NCBI RefSeq assembly: GCF_002090135.1
Contig: NZ_BBRL01000006.1
Span: 176,605-240,604 of the forward strand
Length of the DNA stretch: 64,000 bases
Direction of reading: 5' to 3'
Source: Demequina sp. NBRC 110055
GTDB lineage: Bacteria > Actinomycetota > Actinomycetes > Actinomycetales > Demequinaceae
Shown in pieces: positions 44,795 to 56,251 of this stretch (the first letter of the stretch is position 1; each line of letters starts with the position of its first letter). The notes under the pieces were generated by a model. That model made no database searches, was not told the DNA's origin, and saw nothing but the letters and a program-made list of their open reading frames with translations. The position numbers and the translations under genes are program-made.

Positions 44795-45252
44795 GCCTGA
44801 TCCTTTCCTGCACGGATGACGGCGTCCTTGAACGCCGACCATCCCAGCATGGCGCACTTGATGCGCGCCGGGTACTTTCCCACTCCGACGAAGGCGGTCG
44901 CGTCGCCCAACAAATCCTCGCGATCGTCGTCGAGCGGCTCGCCCTTGGACTGCATCAGCTCGCGGAAGGCCTCCATCGTCTCCTCGGCCGTCGCGAGCGA
45001 CTCGCCCTCGACCAGCTCACTGAGGACGGACACGGAGGCCTGGGAAATGGAGCAGCCCTGGCCCTCCCACGACACCGAGGACACGGTGTCGCCGTCGAGC
45101 CCCACCCGCAGGCGAATCTCGTCGCCGCACGTGGTGTTGACCTGGTGCGACTCGCCCACGTGGATGAGCCCGGGGTCCTTGAGCCCGCGGCCGTGACCGG
45201 CGCGGGCGTGGTCCATGATGACCTGCTGGTACATCTGTTCGAGGCTGCTCAT
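44791..45252 (-). CDS. sufU: Fe-S cluster scaffold/sulfur-transfer protein SufU
   Basis: A 153-residue zinc-dependent sulfurtransferase that accepts persulfide sulfur from SufS. The zinc ligands are Cys42 and Asp44 (TTCGDEI), Cys67 (GQGCSIS) and Cys133 (RIKCAMLGW). The insert between the last two pairs distinguishes SufU from IscU. ATG overlaps the sufS stop; translationally coupled on both sides. Confidence 0.95.
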   Translation of the reverse strand: MSSLEQMYQQVIMDHARAGHGRGLKDPGLIHVGESHQVNTTCGDEIRLRVGLDGDTVSSVSWEGQGCSISQASVSVLSELVEGESLATAEETMEAFRELMQSKGEPLDDDREDLLGDATAFVGVGKYPARIKCAMLGWSAFKDAVIRAGKDQA

Positions 45253-46523
45253 ACGCTCACTCCAAAGAACGCGGGAACTTCCGCCAGTGCCGAGAGGAAG
45301 GCCTCGGCGTCGGCGGGGGTCGTATAGACATGGGCGCTGGCCCTGGTCGAACCGGTCACTCCGAAGCGCCGATGCAGGGGCTGGGCACAGTGGTGGCCCA
45401 CCCTGACGGCGACTCCCCTGTCGTCGAGCAACTGCCCGACATCGTGGGGGTGGACGCCGTCGACGACGAAGGCCGCGAGGCCGATGACGTCGCGCTCGTC
45501 GGCGCTACCGACGGGCCCGAGCAGGCGCACGCCAGGGATCTCGGCGACGCCCTGACGCAGCAGGTGGCCGATCTCCCGCTCATGCGCCTCGACCGACTCC
45601 ATGCCGAGTTCCATCAGGTACTCGGCCGCCGCGCCCATGCCCACGGCTTGGGCGACAGGCTGGGTGCCGGCCTCGAAGCGCGTGGGCGCCTCGTGCCAGG
45701 CCGTGGAGTCCATCGACACGACGGTCACCGCTCCCCCGCCGAAGATCGACGGCGGCAGCGCATCCAACAGGTCCTTGCGCCCGTACAGGGCGCCGATGCC
45801 GGTGGGACCGAGCATCTTGTGGCCACTGAACGCGGCGAAGTCGACGTCGAGGTCCTTGACGTCGACGGGCAGGTGCGGGACGGACTGGCACGCGTCCAGC
45901 ACGGTGAGCGCGCCCACCGCCTTCGCACGCGCCACGAGGGTCGCCACGGGCGAGATCACGCCGGTGACGTTCGACACATGCGTGAAGGCGAGCACCTTGG
46001 TGCGCTCCGTCACGAGCGTGTCGAGGTCGTCCAGGATCAGGCGGCCCAGGTCGTCGACCGGGATCCACCTCAAGGTCGCGCCCGTGCGGATCGCGAGCTG
46101 CTGCCACGGCACCAGGTTCGCGTGGTGCTCGGTTTCGGTGACGCAGATCTCGTCGCCGGGGCCGATGCGGAAGAGTGCCGCCTCCTCGCCGCCGATACCG
46201 GCCGATGCGTTCCCGATGCCGGACGCCACGAGGTTGATCGCCGCTGTGGCGTTCTCGGTCCATACGATCTCGTCGAACGAGGCGCCCACGAGCGTGGCCA
46301 CGGAGGAGCGAGCGGCCTCGAACAAGCCGGTCGCCTCCTCCGCGAGCAGGTGGGCGCCGCGTGCGACAGCACCGTTGTGGCGCTCCTCGAAGTCCCTCAC
46401 CGCGTCGAGCACCGCCTGCGGCCTCTGCGAGGTCGCGCCGGAATCGAGGTACACGAGGTCCTTCCCGTTCCTGACCGTGCGGGTCAGGAGCGGGAAGTCC
46501 GCGCGCAGATCGGGGAGGTGCAT
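45249..46523 (-). CDS. sufS: Cysteine desulfurase SufS
   Basis: A 424-residue PLP enzyme of the group II desulfurases that takes sulfur from cysteine and passes it to SufU. PLP binds Lys236 in AAFSGHKMLGP; the persulfide-carrying Cys379 is in VRVGHHCAQPLH. The N-terminal LVYLDSGATSQRP and EHHANLVPWQQL are characteristic. It starts 9 bases after sufC. Confidence 0.95.
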   Translation of the reverse strand: MHLPDLRADFPLLTRTVRNGKDLVYLDSGATSQRPQAVLDAVRDFEERHNGAVARGAHLLAEEATGLFEAARSSVATLVGASFDEIVWTENATAAINLVASGIGNASAGIGGEEAALFRIGPGDEICVTETEHHANLVPWQQLAIRTGATLRWIPVDDLGRLILDDLDTLVTERTKVLAFTHVSNVTGVISPVATLVARAKAVGALTVLDACQSVPHLPVDVKDLDVDFAAFSGHKMLGPTGIGALYGRKDLLDALPPSIFGGGAVTVVSMDSTAWHEAPTRFEAGTQPVAQAVGMGAAAEYLMELGMESVEAHEREIGHLLRQGVAEIPGVRLLGPVGSADERDVIGLAAFVVDGVHPHDVGQLLDDRGVAVRVGHHCAQPLHRRFGVTGSTRASAHVYTTPADAEAFLSALAEVPAFFGVSV

Positions 46524-46532
46524 GACGATTCC

Positions 46533-47288
<756 letters not shown>

Positions 47289-47308
47289 GATGCTCCTTGA
47301 TTCACTTC

Positions 47309-47647
47309 TTAAGACGTGGGGTGGTCGACGTCAACGAACACACGCTCGCCGTCGATACGAACGGGATAGGTGGCCACGGGCGTGACCGCGGGCAGCTCGT
47401 CGGGCACGCCGGTGCGCACGTCGAAACGGGACCCGTGGGCCCAGCATTCGACGAAGCAGCCCTCGACGTCCCCCTCGCCCAGCGGCACCTCGCCGTGGGT
47501 GCACATGCCGCCGATGGCGTAGAAATCGCCATCGTCGGTGCGCACCACGGCGACCGGAGTGTCCGCGCCGGAGGCGAGGGTGAGGTCGACGTCCATCGCG
47601 CTACCGGGCGCGAGGTCCGTCACCATGCACGCGAGCTGCTCACTCAC
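47309..47647 (-). CDS. Rieske-type [2Fe-2S] ferredoxin in the suf operon
   Basis: A 112-residue soluble Rieske protein. The cluster ligands are Cys49 and His51 (MCTHGEVPLG) and Cys68 and His71 (ECWAHGSRFD). It looks like the ferredoxin component of aromatic dioxygenases and is a regular member of actinobacterial suf operons, probably carrying electrons for cluster assembly. Its ATG overlaps the sufD stop (ATGA). Confidence 0.93.
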   Translation of the reverse strand: MSEQLACMVTDLAPGSAMDVDLTLASGADTPVAVVRTDDGDFYAIGGMCTHGEVPLGEGDVEGCFVECWAHGSRFDVRTGVPDELPAVTPVATYPVRIDGERVFVDVDHPTS

Positions 47648-48846
47648 GCGTGCTCCTCCGCGAGCTCCTCGTTGACGTGCTCGAGCTCGAGGTCGATCGC
47701 CTTCATGAGCGATTCCTCGACCGTGGGCACGCCGATCTCCTGAATGAGGTCGGCGAAGAAGCCGCGCACCACCAACTTGCGGGCCTCCTCCTCGGAGATG
47801 CCGCGCGAGCGCAGGTAGAACATCTGCTCGTCATCGAAGCGACCCGTGGCGGACGCGTGACCGGCGCCGGCGATCTCGCCGGTCTCGATCTCGAGGTTCG
47901 GCACCGAGTCCGCGCGCGCGCCGTCCGTGAGGACCAGGTTGCGGTTGAGCTCGTAGGTGTCGGTCTCCTCGGCCTCCTTGCGGATCAGCACGTCGCCGAT
48001 CCACACGGTGCGGGCGGTCGCGCCGGCGAGCGCACCCTTGTAGGTCACGCGCGAGGTGCAGCGCGGCACCGCGTGGTCCACGAAGAGCTGGTGCTCCTGG
48101 TGCTGGCCCGAGTCGGCGAAGTACAGGCCGAACAGGTCGACGGAGGCACCCTCGCCCGCGAATGCGGCGGAGGTGTTGAGGCGCACGGCCTTGCCGCCGA
48201 GAGTGACGACGGAGCCGCGCAGGCGCGAGTCGCGGCCCAGGCGGGCGACGACCTCACCGGCGTGGACGGCGTCCTCGTCCCACAGCTGCAGCAGCACGAG
48301 GTTGAGGCCCGCGTTGTCGGCGAGGTCCACCGAGACGAACTCGGAGTACGTCGCCGTGCCGCGGCGTTCGATGATGACGGTCGCCTCGGACGAGGCACCC
48401 GCCTCGACGAGCAGGTGGCCGCGCACGTCCTCGCCGCGGCCGGTGACCGTGATCTGGATGGGCTCGTCGACCACGGTGTTCGGGGCGATGGTCAGGGCCA
48501 TCGCGCCGCTCGCGTGAGCCGCGGCGACGGCCGAGGCACGGTCGCCGGGGGCACGCACGGAACGCTCGCGGGCATCGGCCGGCGACACCTCGGTCAGCGT
48601 GACGCCCGCGGGAAGCGCGGGCACGTCCCACTCAAGGTGACCGTCGGCGGCCTGGTCGGCCAGCATCGGCTTGATGTCCTTGAGCGGCGAGAAGCGCCAC
48701 TCCTCCTCGCGACCCGTGGGCACGGCGAACGCGTCGACATCGAAGGACGTGGGGCGGTCGGCGCGCGAGGCGTCGGGGGTGGGGGTGCCCAGGCCGTGCG
48801 TGTGCGCGGCGTCGGCGGTGGCTCGGGAGTGGTCAGTGACGGTCAA
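47644..48846 (-). CDS. sufD: Fe-S cluster scaffold protein SufD
   Basis: A 400-residue beta-helix protein forming the SufBC2D complex. [17 protein letters not shown] near the N-terminus and the C-terminal [27 protein letters not shown] / [28 protein letters not shown] are family hallmarks. The start is a TTG (48844-48846) overlapping the sufB stop as TTGA, with AAGGA eight bases upstream; no ATG or GTG fits. Residues 5-35 are a poorly conserved extension. Confidence 0.93.
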   Translation of the reverse strand: MTVTDHSRATADAAHTHGLGTPTPDASRADRPTSFDVDAFAVPTGREEEWRFSPLKDIKPMLADQAADGHLEWDVPALPAGVTLTEVSPADARERSVRAPGDRASAVAAAHASGAMALTIAPNTVVDEPIQITVTGRGEDVRGHLLVEAGASSEATVIIERRGTATYSEFVSVDLADNAGLNLVLLQLWDEDAVHAGEVVARLGRDSRLRGSVVTLGGKAVRLNTSAAFAGEGASVDLFGLYFADSGQHQEHQLFVDHAVPRCTSRVTYKGALAGATARTVWIGDVLIRKEAEETDTYELNRNLVLTDGARADSVPNLEIETGEIAGAGHASATGRFDDEQMFYLRSRGISEEEARKLVVRGFFADLIQEIGVPTVEESLMKAIDLELEHVNEELAEEHA

Positions 48847-50279
48847 CCGACGGATCCTTCCATCTGCAGTTCGATGAGGCGGTTCAGCTCGAGCGCGTAC
48901 TCCATGGGCAGCTCTCGCGCGATCGGCTCGACGAAGCCGCGCACGATCATCGCCATGGCCTCCGTCTCGTCCATGCCTCGGGACATCAGGTAGAACAGCT
49001 GGTCCTCGGACACCTTTGAGACCGAGGCCTCGTGACCCATGTGGACGTCGTCCTCGCGGACGTCGACGTACGGGTAGGTGTCGGACCGGCTGATCTGGTC
49101 GACGAGCAGCGCGTCGCACAGCACGTTCGACTTGGAGTTCTTGGCACCCTCGAGGACCTGAACCAGGCCGCGGTACGAGGTGCGGCCGCCACCACGGGCG
49201 ACGGACTTCGACACGATCGAGCTCGAGGTGTTCGGGGCGGCGTGCACCATCTTGGCGCCGGCATCCTGGTGCTGACCCTCGCCCGCGAAGGCGATGGACA
49301 GGGTCTCGCCACGGGCGTGCTCCCCGAGCATGTAGATCGCCGGGTACTTCATGGTGACCTTGGAGCCGATGTTTCCGTCGACCCACTCCATGGTCGCACC
49401 CTCGGCGGCCGTGGCGCGCTTGGTGACCAGGTTGTACACGTTGTTCGACCAGTTCTGGATGGTCGTGTAGCGCACGCGGGCGTTCTTCTTCACGACGATC
49501 TCGACGACCGCGGAGTGCAGCGAGTCCGACGAGTAGATCGGCGCGGTGCAGCCCTCGACGTAGTGCACGTAAGAGCCCTCGTCCGCGATGATCAGGGTGC
49601 GCTCGAACTGGCCCATGTTCTCCGTGTTGATACGGAAGTAGGCCTGCAGCGGGATCTCGACGTGGACGCCCGGCGGAACGTAGACGAACGAGCCGCCCGA
49701 CCACACCGAGGTGTTCAGCGCGGCGAACTTGTTGTCGCCCACGGGGATGACGGTGCCGAAGTACTGCTCGAACAGCTCCGGGTGCTCCTTGAGCGCCGTG
49801 TCGGTGTCCATGAAGATGACGCCCTGCTCCTCCAGGTCCTCGCGGATCTGGTGGTAGACGACCTCGGACTCGTACTGCGCGGCGACGCCGGCGACGAGGC
49901 GCTGCTTCTCGGCCTCCGGGATGCCCAGCTTGTCGTAGGTGGCCTTGATGTCCTCGGGCAGGTCCTCCCAGCTGGTGGCCTGCTTCTCGGTCGAGCGCAC
50001 AAAGTACTTGATGTTGTCGAAGTCGATGCCGGAGAGGTCGGAGCCCCAGTGCGGCATCGGCTTCTTCTCAAACATCTTCAGGCCCTTGAGACGCAGGTTC
50101 AGCATCCACTCGGGCTCGTTCTTCAGGGCCGAGATGTTGCGCACGACGTCCTCGTCGAGGCCGCGGCGCGCGAGGGCGCCGGCGGCATCGGAGTCGTGCC
50201 ATCCGTACTCGTAGCCGCCGATCGACGCGATGATCTCCTCATCGGTCGCCTGGGGGGCATTGTCGGTAGGGGTGCTCAT
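48843..50279 (-). CDS. sufB: Fe-S cluster scaffold protein SufB
   Basis: A 478-residue core scaffold on which the nascent Fe-S cluster forms. [60 protein letters not shown] and the C-terminal [20 protein letters not shown] are diagnostic. No intein is present, unlike M. tuberculosis SufB. Two ATGs are possible: 50277-50279 has GGAAGG 6 bases upstream and is chosen; 50283-50285 overlaps the sufR stop (ATGA). Confidence 0.95.
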   Translation of the reverse strand: MSTPTDNAPQATDEEIIASIGGYEYGWHDSDAAGALARRGLDEDVVRNISALKNEPEWMLNLRLKGLKMFEKKPMPHWGSDLSGIDFDNIKYFVRSTEKQATSWEDLPEDIKATYDKLGIPEAEKQRLVAGVAAQYESEVVYHQIREDLEEQGVIFMDTDTALKEHPELFEQYFGTVIPVGDNKFAALNTSVWSGGSFVYVPPGVHVEIPLQAYFRINTENMGQFERTLIIADEGSYVHYVEGCTAPIYSSDSLHSAVVEIVVKKNARVRYTTIQNWSNNVYNLVTKRATAAEGATMEWVDGNIGSKVTMKYPAIYMLGEHARGETLSIAFAGEGQHQDAGAKMVHAAPNTSSSIVSKSVARGGGRTSYRGLVQVLEGAKNSKSNVLCDALLVDQISRSDTYPYVDVREDDVHMGHEASVSKVSEDQLFYLMSRGMDETEAMAMIVRGFVEPIARELPMEYALELNRLIELQMEGSVG

Positions 50280-50281
50280 GG

Positions 50282-50932
50282 TCATCCTTCCTTGGGTGCC
50301 GCAAGTGCGACGGGGATGGTCGTGGTGCACACGTGTGCTCCGCCTGCCAGGGTCGACAGGCGCTGGACGTGGACGTCGAGGACGCGGGAGAAGACGCGAG
50401 TTTCGGCCTCGCACCACTCGGGCGCCGACTCGGCGATGGATTGGACCGGGCAGTGGCCCTGGCACAGCTGAACGGTGTAGCCGCCGGGTCCGGGGCGCAC
50501 CGAGGTGGCGTAGCCCTGATCGGCAAGCGCCGAGGCGAGGGCCTCCACACGCTCACCCATGGGCGCCTCAGACGGCACGGCATCCTTCACCGAGTTCTCC
50601 AGCTCGGCCAACTTGGCCTCGACGAACTCGTCGAGCTGGCCGTGCTCGCGCATGAAGGAGACGGCGTCCACCGCAACGGCGGAGTAAGCGGTCGTGAGTG
50701 AGCGCTGACCCTCCGTCGTGGCCACATACGACTTCGCGGGACGTCCGCGCCCACGCACGTGCGTGCCCGGCTGATCCTGTTCTGCGATAAGTCCGTCGTC
50801 GACGAGCGCGCCGAGGTGGCGGCGCACGCCCGCGGGCGTCACCCCGAGTTCCTCGGCGAGCCATGCCGCGGTGATGGGACCGGCCGAGGCGATGAGGCCA
50901 AGGACGCGGTCACGAGTGGTGTCAGATGCCAC
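50282..50932 (-). CDS. sufR: Fe-S-sensing repressor SufR
   Basis: A 216-residue DeoR/ArsR-like regulator controlling the suf operon. An N-terminal winged helix (about 5-70, [24 protein letters not shown]) is followed by a sensor domain with Cys157, Cys161, Cys174 and Cys202 ([22 protein letters not shown]), able to hold a 4Fe-4S cluster. When clusters are plentiful it should repress the operon. GTG start with AAGGAGAG six bases upstream. First gene of the operon, counterpart of Rv1460. Confidence 0.93.
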   Translation of the reverse strand: MASDTTRDRVLGLIASAGPITAAWLAEELGVTPAGVRRHLGALVDDGLIAEQDQPGTHVRGRGRPAKSYVATTEGQRSLTTAYSAVAVDAVSFMREHGQLDEFVEAKLAELENSVKDAVPSEAPMGERVEALASALADQGYATSVRPGPGGYTVQLCQGHCPVQSIAESAPEWCEAETRVFSRVLDVHVQRLSTLAGGAHVCTTTIPVALAAPKEG

Positions 50933-51012
50933 GACACTCTCCTTCCGCTGGGGGTGGGCAGAGCCCAGCCGTTTCAGGAAACATTGTTGTTGCTCAAATA
51001 CTTCCGTGCAAG

Positions 51013-51031
51013 CAAGGGAAGCCTTACCTGA
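51013..51031 (-). promoter_or_regulatory. DtxR/IdeR-like iron box upstream of the suf operon
   Basis: On the minus strand TCAGGTAAGGCTTCCCTTG matches the IdeR/DtxR consensus TTAGGTTAGGCTAACCTAA at 13 of 19 positions, with the core AGGCT intact. It lies about 80 bases upstream of sufR, the expected place for iron control. The suf promoter -10 could not be set with confidence. Confidence 0.55.
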
Positions 51032-51044
51032 GTGTTGCGAAAAT

Positions 51045-51058
51045 GGCCGATGCCGTGG
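51045..51058. repeat. GGCCGATGCCGTGG motif copy, sufR-ctaA gap (left)
   Basis: Exact 14-mer, inverted relative to the copy at 51140-51153 with an 81-base interval. The rest of the 243-base gap holds the iron box and the ctaA promoter. Confidence 0.8.
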
Positions 51059-51139
51059 CTGGCCAGACTCGCTCGGTCACCCTTTGAGGGACCGTCCTGG
51101 TACAACGCACAGCACGGGAGCCGACGTTCCCCAGGGAGG

Positions 51140-51153
51140 CCACGGCATCGGCC
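51140..51153. repeat. CCACGGCATCGGCC motif copy, sufR-ctaA gap (right)
   Basis: Exact 14-mer, ending 10 bases before the ctaA -10 element; in the -35 area of that promoter. Confidence 0.8.
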
Positions 51154-51163
51154 CCGCGCCAAT

Positions 51164-51169
51164 TACGAT
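51164..51169 (+). promoter_or_regulatory. Leaderless -10 element for ctaA-ilvA
   Basis: TACGAT, ending 6 bases before the ctaA GTG start. Confidence 0.5.
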
Positions 51170-51175
51170 GGAGCG

Positions 51176-52099
51176 GTGCTCAACCGCCTCCTTGCCGCCC
51201 TGCGGCGTGCCCTGACCGCCGTCCTGGACTGGATCACGCGCCACGCGCGCGGCTTCACCATCGCGAATATCTTCACGCAGGCCGGCATCATCGTCACCGG
51301 CGGCGTGGTGCGCCTCACCGGCTCGGGGCTGGGGTGCTCGACGTGGCCGCAGTGCGAGCCGGGAAGCTTCACCCCCGAGTTCCACCCCGAGCAGTGGTTC
51401 CACCCCGCCGTCGAGTTCGGCAACCGCACGCTCACCTTCGTGCTCGCGATCGTGGCGCTCGGCCTCGCGATCGGCGTGTGGCGCTCGCGTCCCGACCTCA
51501 AGTGGTGGGCGCTCGTCCCGGGCATCGGCATCATCCTGCAGGCCGTCGTCGGTGGCATTACCGTGCTGGTCGAACTGCACCCGCTCGTCGTCGCGCCGCA
51601 CCTCCTGCTGTCGACCGCGCTCGTGTGGTTCTCGGTGTGGCTCGCCCTCGAATACCGCCGGGCGCCGCGCCGCGCCGGCCGCTCCGTCATCTGGCACCAG
51701 CGCGTGATCGCTCTCGACGTCGCCGTGGTCCTGTTCCTGGGCGCGCTGACCACTGGCGCCGGCCCGCACTCGGGCGACGCCGAGGCTACGGAGCGCCTCG
51801 CCCTTGACCCCGAACTCATCGCCCGCGCCCACGCCGCCTCCGTATGGCTCTTCATCGCCTTGTTCGCCGCGCTCGTGTGGCGCGTGCGCCGCGACCGTTC
51901 CGTCGGCGAGCGTGACGAGGTCCGCAAGGCCTGGGTGGCGCTCGCGGTCGTCACGCTCGCTCAAGGACTCATCGGCTACGTGCAGTACTTCACCGGTCTG
52001 CCGGAGGTCCTCGTCGCGCTCCACCTCGTCGGCCTCGGAGCCTTCGCCGCGGCGCATTCCGCGAGCCATTACCTCCTCAAGACGGATAGGCGCGCATGA
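51176..52099 (+). CDS. ctaA: Heme A synthase CtaA (COX15)
   Basis: A 307-residue eight-helix membrane enzyme oxidising heme O to heme A for the aa3 oxidase. GGVVRLTGSGLGCSTWPQCEPGSF carries the conserved Cys pair of the first extracellular loop (CSTWPQC), and heme-ligand histidines are seen in LHPLVVAPHLLLS and AHAASVWLF / ALHLVGLGAFAAAHSASH. GTG start fixed by the leaderless -10. The stop overlaps the ilvA ATG (ATGA). The SURF1 gene at 37 kb serves the same oxidase. Confidence 0.94.
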   Translation: MLNRLLAALRRALTAVLDWITRHARGFTIANIFTQAGIIVTGGVVRLTGSGLGCSTWPQCEPGSFTPEFHPEQWFHPAVEFGNRTLTFVLAIVALGLAIGVWRSRPDLKWWALVPGIGIILQAVVGGITVLVELHPLVVAPHLLLSTALVWFSVWLALEYRRAPRRAGRSVIWHQRVIALDVAVVLFLGALTTGAGPHSGDAEATERLALDPELIARAHAASVWLFIALFAALVWRVRRDRSVGERDEVRKAWVALAVVTLAQGLIGYVQYFTGLPEVLVALHLVGLGAFAAAHSASHYLLKTDRRA

Positions 52100-53328
52100 A
52101 CGATCACGAGGTCACCCTCGCCCACATCGAGGCCGCCGCTGCGGCCCTCACGGGTGTCGCCCAGCACACGCCCATCGACCACGCGTCCTACCTCAGCGAC
52201 CTCACGGGCGTGCCGACGTACATGAAGCTGGAGAATCTCCAGCGCACCGGGTCGTTCAAGCTGCGCGGGGCGACCTACCGGCTGTCGAGGCTGTCGCCCG
52301 AGGAGCGCGCCCGCGGCGTCGTCGCGGCATCCGCAGGCAATCACGCGCAGGGTGTCGCCTTCGCCGCCAAGCAGCTCGGCATCGAGGCGACGATCTACAT
52401 GCCTCTTGGCGCCCCCGTGCCCAAGCTCCTCGCAACCAAGGGCTACGGCGCCACCGTCATCACCGACGGTGCCACGGTCGACGACTGCCTCGAACTCGCC
52501 CTCGCGCACGCCGAGCGCACCGGCGCCGTCATGATTCACCCGTTCGACCATGCCGACGTCATCGCCGGCCAGGGCACCATCGGCCTCGAGATCATGGCCG
52601 ACGTCCCCGCCGTGCAGACGGTGATAGTGCCGGTCGGCGGCGGCGGGCTCATCGCCGGGATCGCGGTCGCAATCAAGGAAACGGCCGCCGCCCAGGGACG
52701 CCAGGTGCGCGTCATCGGGGTGCAGGCCTCCGCCTCCGCCTCCTACCCGGCCTCCCTCACTGCTGGCCACCCGGTCGCCGTCGCGCGTGGCGCGACGATC
52801 GCCGACGGCATCGCCGTGGCCCGCCCGGGAGCCCATACGTTCCCGCTCATCCGCGACCTGGTCGACGAATTCGTCACCGTAGACGAGGACGACATTGCGC
52901 GCGCCGTGCTGACCATCCTCGAGCGCACCAAGCTGGTGGTCGAGCCCGCCGGCGCCGTCGCGGTCGCGGCCATCCTCGCGGGCCTGGTGACGCCGACGGG
53001 CCCGACCGTCGCCCTGCTCTCGGGCGGCAACATCGACCCGCTCCTGCTGCAGCGCATCGTCGGTCAGGGCCTCGTCGCCTCGGGGCGCTACATGACGCTG
53101 CGCATCCCGCTGCCGGACCGCCCCGGCCAGCTTGCACAGGTCAGCGACCTGCTGGCGCGCGTGGGCGCCAACGTCATCGAGGTGCTGCACACCCGCCACG
53201 ACCTGGGGCTCACCGTCACCGACGTGGTGCTGCAGATCAGCGTCGAGACGCGCGGGCCCAACCACCAAGGCGAGGTGCTCGACGCACTGCGTGAGGCGGG
53301 TTTCTCCCCCGACGTCGTCAGTTCGTGA
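52096..53328 (+). CDS. ilvA: Threonine ammonia-lyase (threonine dehydratase)
   Basis: A 410-residue PLP enzyme deaminating threonine to 2-oxobutyrate for isoleucine synthesis. PLP binds the Lys of LQRTGSFKLRGA; ASAGNHAQGVAFAA and PVGGGGLIAGIA are the cofactor loops. A single C-terminal ACT-like domain (about 330-410, RIPLPDRPGQLAQVSDLL) places it with the short allosteric forms. Coupled to ctaA by a 4-base overlap. Its last 11 bases overlap the convergent membrane-protein gene. Confidence 0.93.
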   Translation: MNDHEVTLAHIEAAAAALTGVAQHTPIDHASYLSDLTGVPTYMKLENLQRTGSFKLRGATYRLSRLSPEERARGVVAASAGNHAQGVAFAAKQLGIEATIYMPLGAPVPKLLATKGYGATVITDGATVDDCLELALAHAERTGAVMIHPFDHADVIAGQGTIGLEIMADVPAVQTVIVPVGGGGLIAGIAVAIKETAAAQGRQVRVIGVQASASASYPASLTAGHPVAVARGATIADGIAVARPGAHTFPLIRDLVDEFVTVDEDDIARAVLTILERTKLVVEPAGAVAVAAILAGLVTPTGPTVALLSGGNIDPLLLQRIVGQGLVASGRYMTLRIPLPDRPGQLAQVSDLLARVGANVIEVLHTRHDLGLTVTDVVLQISVETRGPNHQGEVLDALREAGFSPDVVSS

Positions 53329-53851
53329 CGTCGCGACCGCTCGCGGCGTCCCTGGCCTCCTGAGCGATGGCCGCGCGTGTCTGTGCGGCATCGGCCATAC
53401 CGATAACGAGCGTGTGGACGCTGACCGCTCTTACCACCTGAAAGCGGGCGGCGACCGGGGCGGCGAGGGTGAGACGTACGGCCTCGCCCTCCGGGTCGAG
53501 GATCAGCGACAGCACACCGTCGGCCACCGCGATGCCCTGCTCGGGCACGGCGGCTCCCGCCACGACGGCGACGTCGACAATGTCGGACAGCGGCACATCC
53601 GTGCGCGCAAGCCAACCGAAGCGGACCCTCAGCATCGGTCCACGGACGCGGACCCGTGACCACAGGGGCGACGCGATGGCGAGACAAACCCCGGCCGTCA
53701 CGGCGCCGAGCGCGAGGTCGATCGCCGGCGCCACGCCGGGGACGAACCGCACCGCGATGAGATGCACCACGAGGGCCTCGAGTGCACCCACGGCGACAAT
53801 GGCTCCCGTAAGGCCCGCCCAGGCGCCGCGGCTCCCGAGACGTCCGGTCAC
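53318..53851 (-). CDS. Membrane protein of unknown function (possible bacterial PH-like domain)
   Basis: A 177-residue protein with two hydrophobic helices (about 10-30 and 40-60) and a soluble C-terminal part (about 65-177) with a beta-rich pattern (RVRVRGPMLRVRFGWLARTDVPLSDIVDV) that resembles bacterial PH-like domains. Not recognised beyond that. The GTG at 53849-53851, 10 bases after the Nudix stop, is the only reasonable start. It is the last gene after pyrG-Nudix and overlaps the ilvA end. Confidence 0.65.
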   Translation of the reverse strand: MTGRLGSRGAWAGLTGAIVAVGALEALVVHLIAVRFVPGVAPAIDLALGAVTAGVCLAIASPLWSRVRVRGPMLRVRFGWLARTDVPLSDIVDVAVVAGAAVPEQGIAVADGVLSLILDPEGEAVRLTLAAPVAARFQVVRAVSVHTLVIGMADAAQTRAAIAQEARDAASGRDVTN

Positions 53852-53861
53852 GATGTGCAGA

Positions 53862-54503
53862 TCACGGCGTGCGGGTGAGGCGCGTCGCCTCCGGACGCTG
53901 CCACGGCGCATCGGCCGGACGCAGCGACGCGAAGCCGTCGCGTGAGGCGCGGTCGGCGGCCAAGAGCCCCGCGACGGCCGACGACGCGTGGACGCGACCG
54001 TCGAGGACGGCCTGGACGGCATCGGCCAACGGCACCCACGCCCCGACCATGTCGGCCTCCTCGTCCTCGCGCGTGTGACGCTCGTCCTCGGGGACGGGAG
54101 CGAGGTCGCGAGCGAGGAAGACTCGCACCGACTCGGAGCTGCCGCCTCCCGACGGGTAATAGTCCACGAGGGTGTGCCACGTGGCGGCGGTGAGGTCGGC
54201 CTCCTCGTGCAGCTCGCGCGCGGCGGCATCGACGGGGCTCTCCCCCGCCATGTCGAGCAGGCCGGCGGGCGGCTCCCAGCACTCGGCGCCCACCGGGTGG
54301 CGGTACTGACGCACCAGGTAGACGCGGCCATCGTTGTCGAGAGCGACGATGACTACCGCGCCCGTGTGACGCACATAGTCGCGTGTGACGACGCGGTCGC
54401 CGCCCAGGTCGACCTCGTCGCTCGCGACGTCCCAGACCTTGCCGGCGAACCGCTCGTGCGTGGCGGCGACGCGGCGAGGCCCGGGGACGTCGGCGAGTGA
54501 CAT
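53862..54503 (-). CDS. Nudix hydrolase (ADP-ribose pyrophosphatase type)
   Basis: A 213-residue Nudix enzyme. The box is intact: GLLDMAGESPVDAAARELHEEADL (Gx5Ex7REUxEExGU pattern). The upstream YLVRQYRHPVGAECWEPPAG is typical of ADP-ribose pyrophosphatases, and it is the syntenic counterpart of Rv1700, shown to hydrolyse ADP-ribose. It starts 6 bases after pyrG. The 10-base core motif at 54018-54027 encodes ADAV here. Confidence 0.92.
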   Translation of the reverse strand: MSLADVPGPRRVAATHERFAGKVWDVASDEVDLGGDRVVTRDYVRHTGAVVIVALDNDGRVYLVRQYRHPVGAECWEPPAGLLDMAGESPVDAAARELHEEADLTAATWHTLVDYYPSGGGSSESVRVFLARDLAPVPEDERHTREDEEADMVGAWVPLADAVQAVLDGRVHASSAVAGLLAADRASRDGFASLRPADAPWQRPEATRLTRTP

Positions 54504-54509
54504 GCAGAC

Positions 54510-56198
<1,689 letters not shown>

Positions 56199-56206
56199 GG
56201 GCTTCA

Positions 56207-56212
56207 ACTCTA
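56207..56212 (-). promoter_or_regulatory. Leaderless -10 element for pyrG-Nudix
   Basis: TAGAGT on the minus strand, ending 8 bases before the pyrG GTG. Confidence 0.45.
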
Positions 56213-56251
56213 ACACCGAACGGACCCCGCGCGCGCCCCGACACCCCCCCA

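Noticed and set aside
53867..53900. Further 14-mer copy in the Nudix gene (CCACGGCGCATCGGCC)
   Set aside because: It has a two-base insertion relative to the motif and was not counted.
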